A stretch of DNA of 5,141 nucleotides from Candidatus Iainarchaeum sp. (lineage in GTDB: Archaea; Iainarchaeota; Iainarchaeia; Iainarchaeales; GCA-2688035). Shown here piece by piece: positions 4,355 to 5,141 of this stretch. The stretch spans positions 1 to 5,141 of the forward strand of contig JAPLVT010000066.1 of NCBI GenBank assembly GCA_026396975.1. Reading direction: 5' to 3'. The notes under the pieces were generated by a model. The model saw nothing but the letters and a program-made list of their open reading frames with translations. It made no database searches and was not told where the DNA came from. The translations under genes and the position numbers were made by a program. Each line of letters begins with the position of its first letter. Within the stretch, counting starts at the first letter, position 1.

Positions 4355-5141
4355 ATGAGGGACCTGCTTCCCGCGCAGGCGCAAAAAAAGCAGCTGATAG
4401 TGGACACCTGCAAGCGGGTTTTCGAGCGCTACGGCTTCGCGCCGCTTGAAACACCGGTTGTGGAGGACTTTGCTCTGCTTTCAGCGAAGGGCAGCGCGGG
4501 CGAAGCGATAAAAGAAGAGATTTATTATTTTAAGGACAAGAGCGATAGGGAACTCGGATTGCGCTTCGACCTAACTGTGCCGCTTGCACGCGTTGTTGCG
4601 GCAAACCCGCAGCTTGCAAAGCCGTTCAAGCGCTACCAGGTTGGAACAGTGTATAGGTATGATCGCCCGGGTGCCAAAAGATACCGCGAATTCACTCAGG
4701 CTGACTGGGACATTGTAGGAGCCACGGGCACAACCGCGGACTTTGAAGTTATTGCAGTTGCAGTTGACGTGATGCGCGAGCTGGGTTTTAAGCAGGGAGA
4801 GTTTTTTGTTAAATTGAACAGCAGGCAGTTGCTGGAGGAAATAGCGCTCGCGTACGGCGTTGAGAAAGCGCGTGTGGCTGATTGCTTCCGCTCCATTGAC
4901 AAGCTTGACAAAATAGGTGAGGAAGGCGTGCGGAAAGAATTGCAGGAAAAAGTAATAAATACACAAATTCTTGGACAAATCAAGGAAACGCGGCTTGAAA
5001 AAATCAAAGTGAAAAACACCGCCCCCTTGGAGGAATTGAAAAAATTGCTCGAATTGTTAAAGCAAAACGGCCTGGAACTGCAAGTTCGCTCCCGAGACGA
5101 CGACGTGCAACTCGGTGACTTCTACGTCACTATGAAGGAGC
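4355..5141 (+). CDS. hisS: Histidyl-tRNA synthetase, N-terminal part (3' end outside window)
   Basis: HisRS is a class II synthetase that charges tRNA-His with histidine in the cytoplasm. The 262 visible residues include MRDLLP at the N-terminus, RFDLTVPLAR (70-79), and class II motif 2 from FKRYQVGTVYRYDRP (91-105) to RYREFTQADWDIVG (109-122), with the ATP-contacting Arg101. IDKLDKIGEEGVRKEL, typical of archaeal HisRS, begins the insertion domain. The anticodon domain would lie beyond the window. ATG 4355 is the first usable start, but FQTVRG just before it aligns with the family N-terminus and is cut off from ATG 4331 by a TAA; only AGGGG, one base before ATG 4355, could act as a ribosome site. 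Near the end, where the histidine-binding RGLDYYTG-type motif is expected, the frame reads DDDVQLGDFY, so the motif is either altered or further downstream. It is close to its substrate tRNA gene and to the his operon. Confidence 0.88.
   Translation, partial: MRDLLPAQAQKKQLIVDTCKRVFERYGFAPLETPVVEDFALLSAKGSAGEAIKEEIYYFKDKSDRELGLRFDLTVPLARVVAANPQLAKPFKRYQVGTVYRYDRPGAKRYREFTQADWDIVGATGTTADFEVIAVAVDVMRELGFKQGEFFVKLNSRQLLEEIALAYGVEKARVADCFRSIDKLDKIGEEGVRKELQEKVINTQILGQIKETRLEKIKVKNTAPLEELKKLLELLKQNGLELQVRSRDDDVQLGDFYVTMKE

Noticed and set aside
1..5141. CRISPR array, insertion sequence or phage genes
   Set aside because: No spaced direct repeats, transposase or terminal inverted repeats were seen; the window is housekeeping biosynthesis.

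Overview
The window looks archaeal. Three things support this: AT-rich BRE/TATA-like boxes about 25-30 bases before starts, T-tracts as likely terminators, and a tRNA-His gene that encodes its own extra 5' G and lacks a 3' CCA. The HisF and histidyl-tRNA synthetase sequences also have archaeal character. Small, tightly packed genes, overlapping starts and TTG/GTG initiation would suit a reduced-genome (DPANN-like) lineage, but that placement is inference and the species cannot be named from this sequence.

Layout. Positions 1-270 hold the 3' end of an ACT-domain protein, probably a regulator of amino-acid metabolism. Positions 318-707 encode a very basic protein I do not recognise, behind a clear TATA box. 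Positions 708-898 are a dense non-coding stretch: a promoter, a short conserved element ending in a T-tract, and several palindromes. A tRNA-His (GTG anticodon) follows at 899-972, then seven T's, and only 25 bases after the tRNA the histidine operon starts: hisH-hisF-hisA-hisI-hisG (998-4164), all coupled by overlaps or 1-base gaps. Positions 4165-4354 are non-coding and carry a second copy of the conserved element with its own promoter and T-tract. Histidyl-tRNA synthetase (hisS) then runs off the right end.

How the parts fit. HisG starts the pathway from ATP and PRPP, HisI opens the ring of PR-AMP, HisA isomerises ProFAR, and HisH/HisF make imidazole glycerol phosphate and AICAR. hisE, hisB, hisC and hisD are not in the window. 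The tRNA and its charging enzyme flank the biosynthetic genes, so supply and use of histidine are grouped here.

Points of most interest: (1) the tRNA-His appears to form the 5' leader of the his operon; (2) a matching leader-like element precedes both tRNA-His/hisH and hisS; (3) hisA has lost about 50 residues in frame, including one of its two catalytic aspartates; (4) the expected hisS start, with a good Shine-Dalgarno, reads ATG-TAA, a stop at codon 2, although conserved N-terminal codons follow it.
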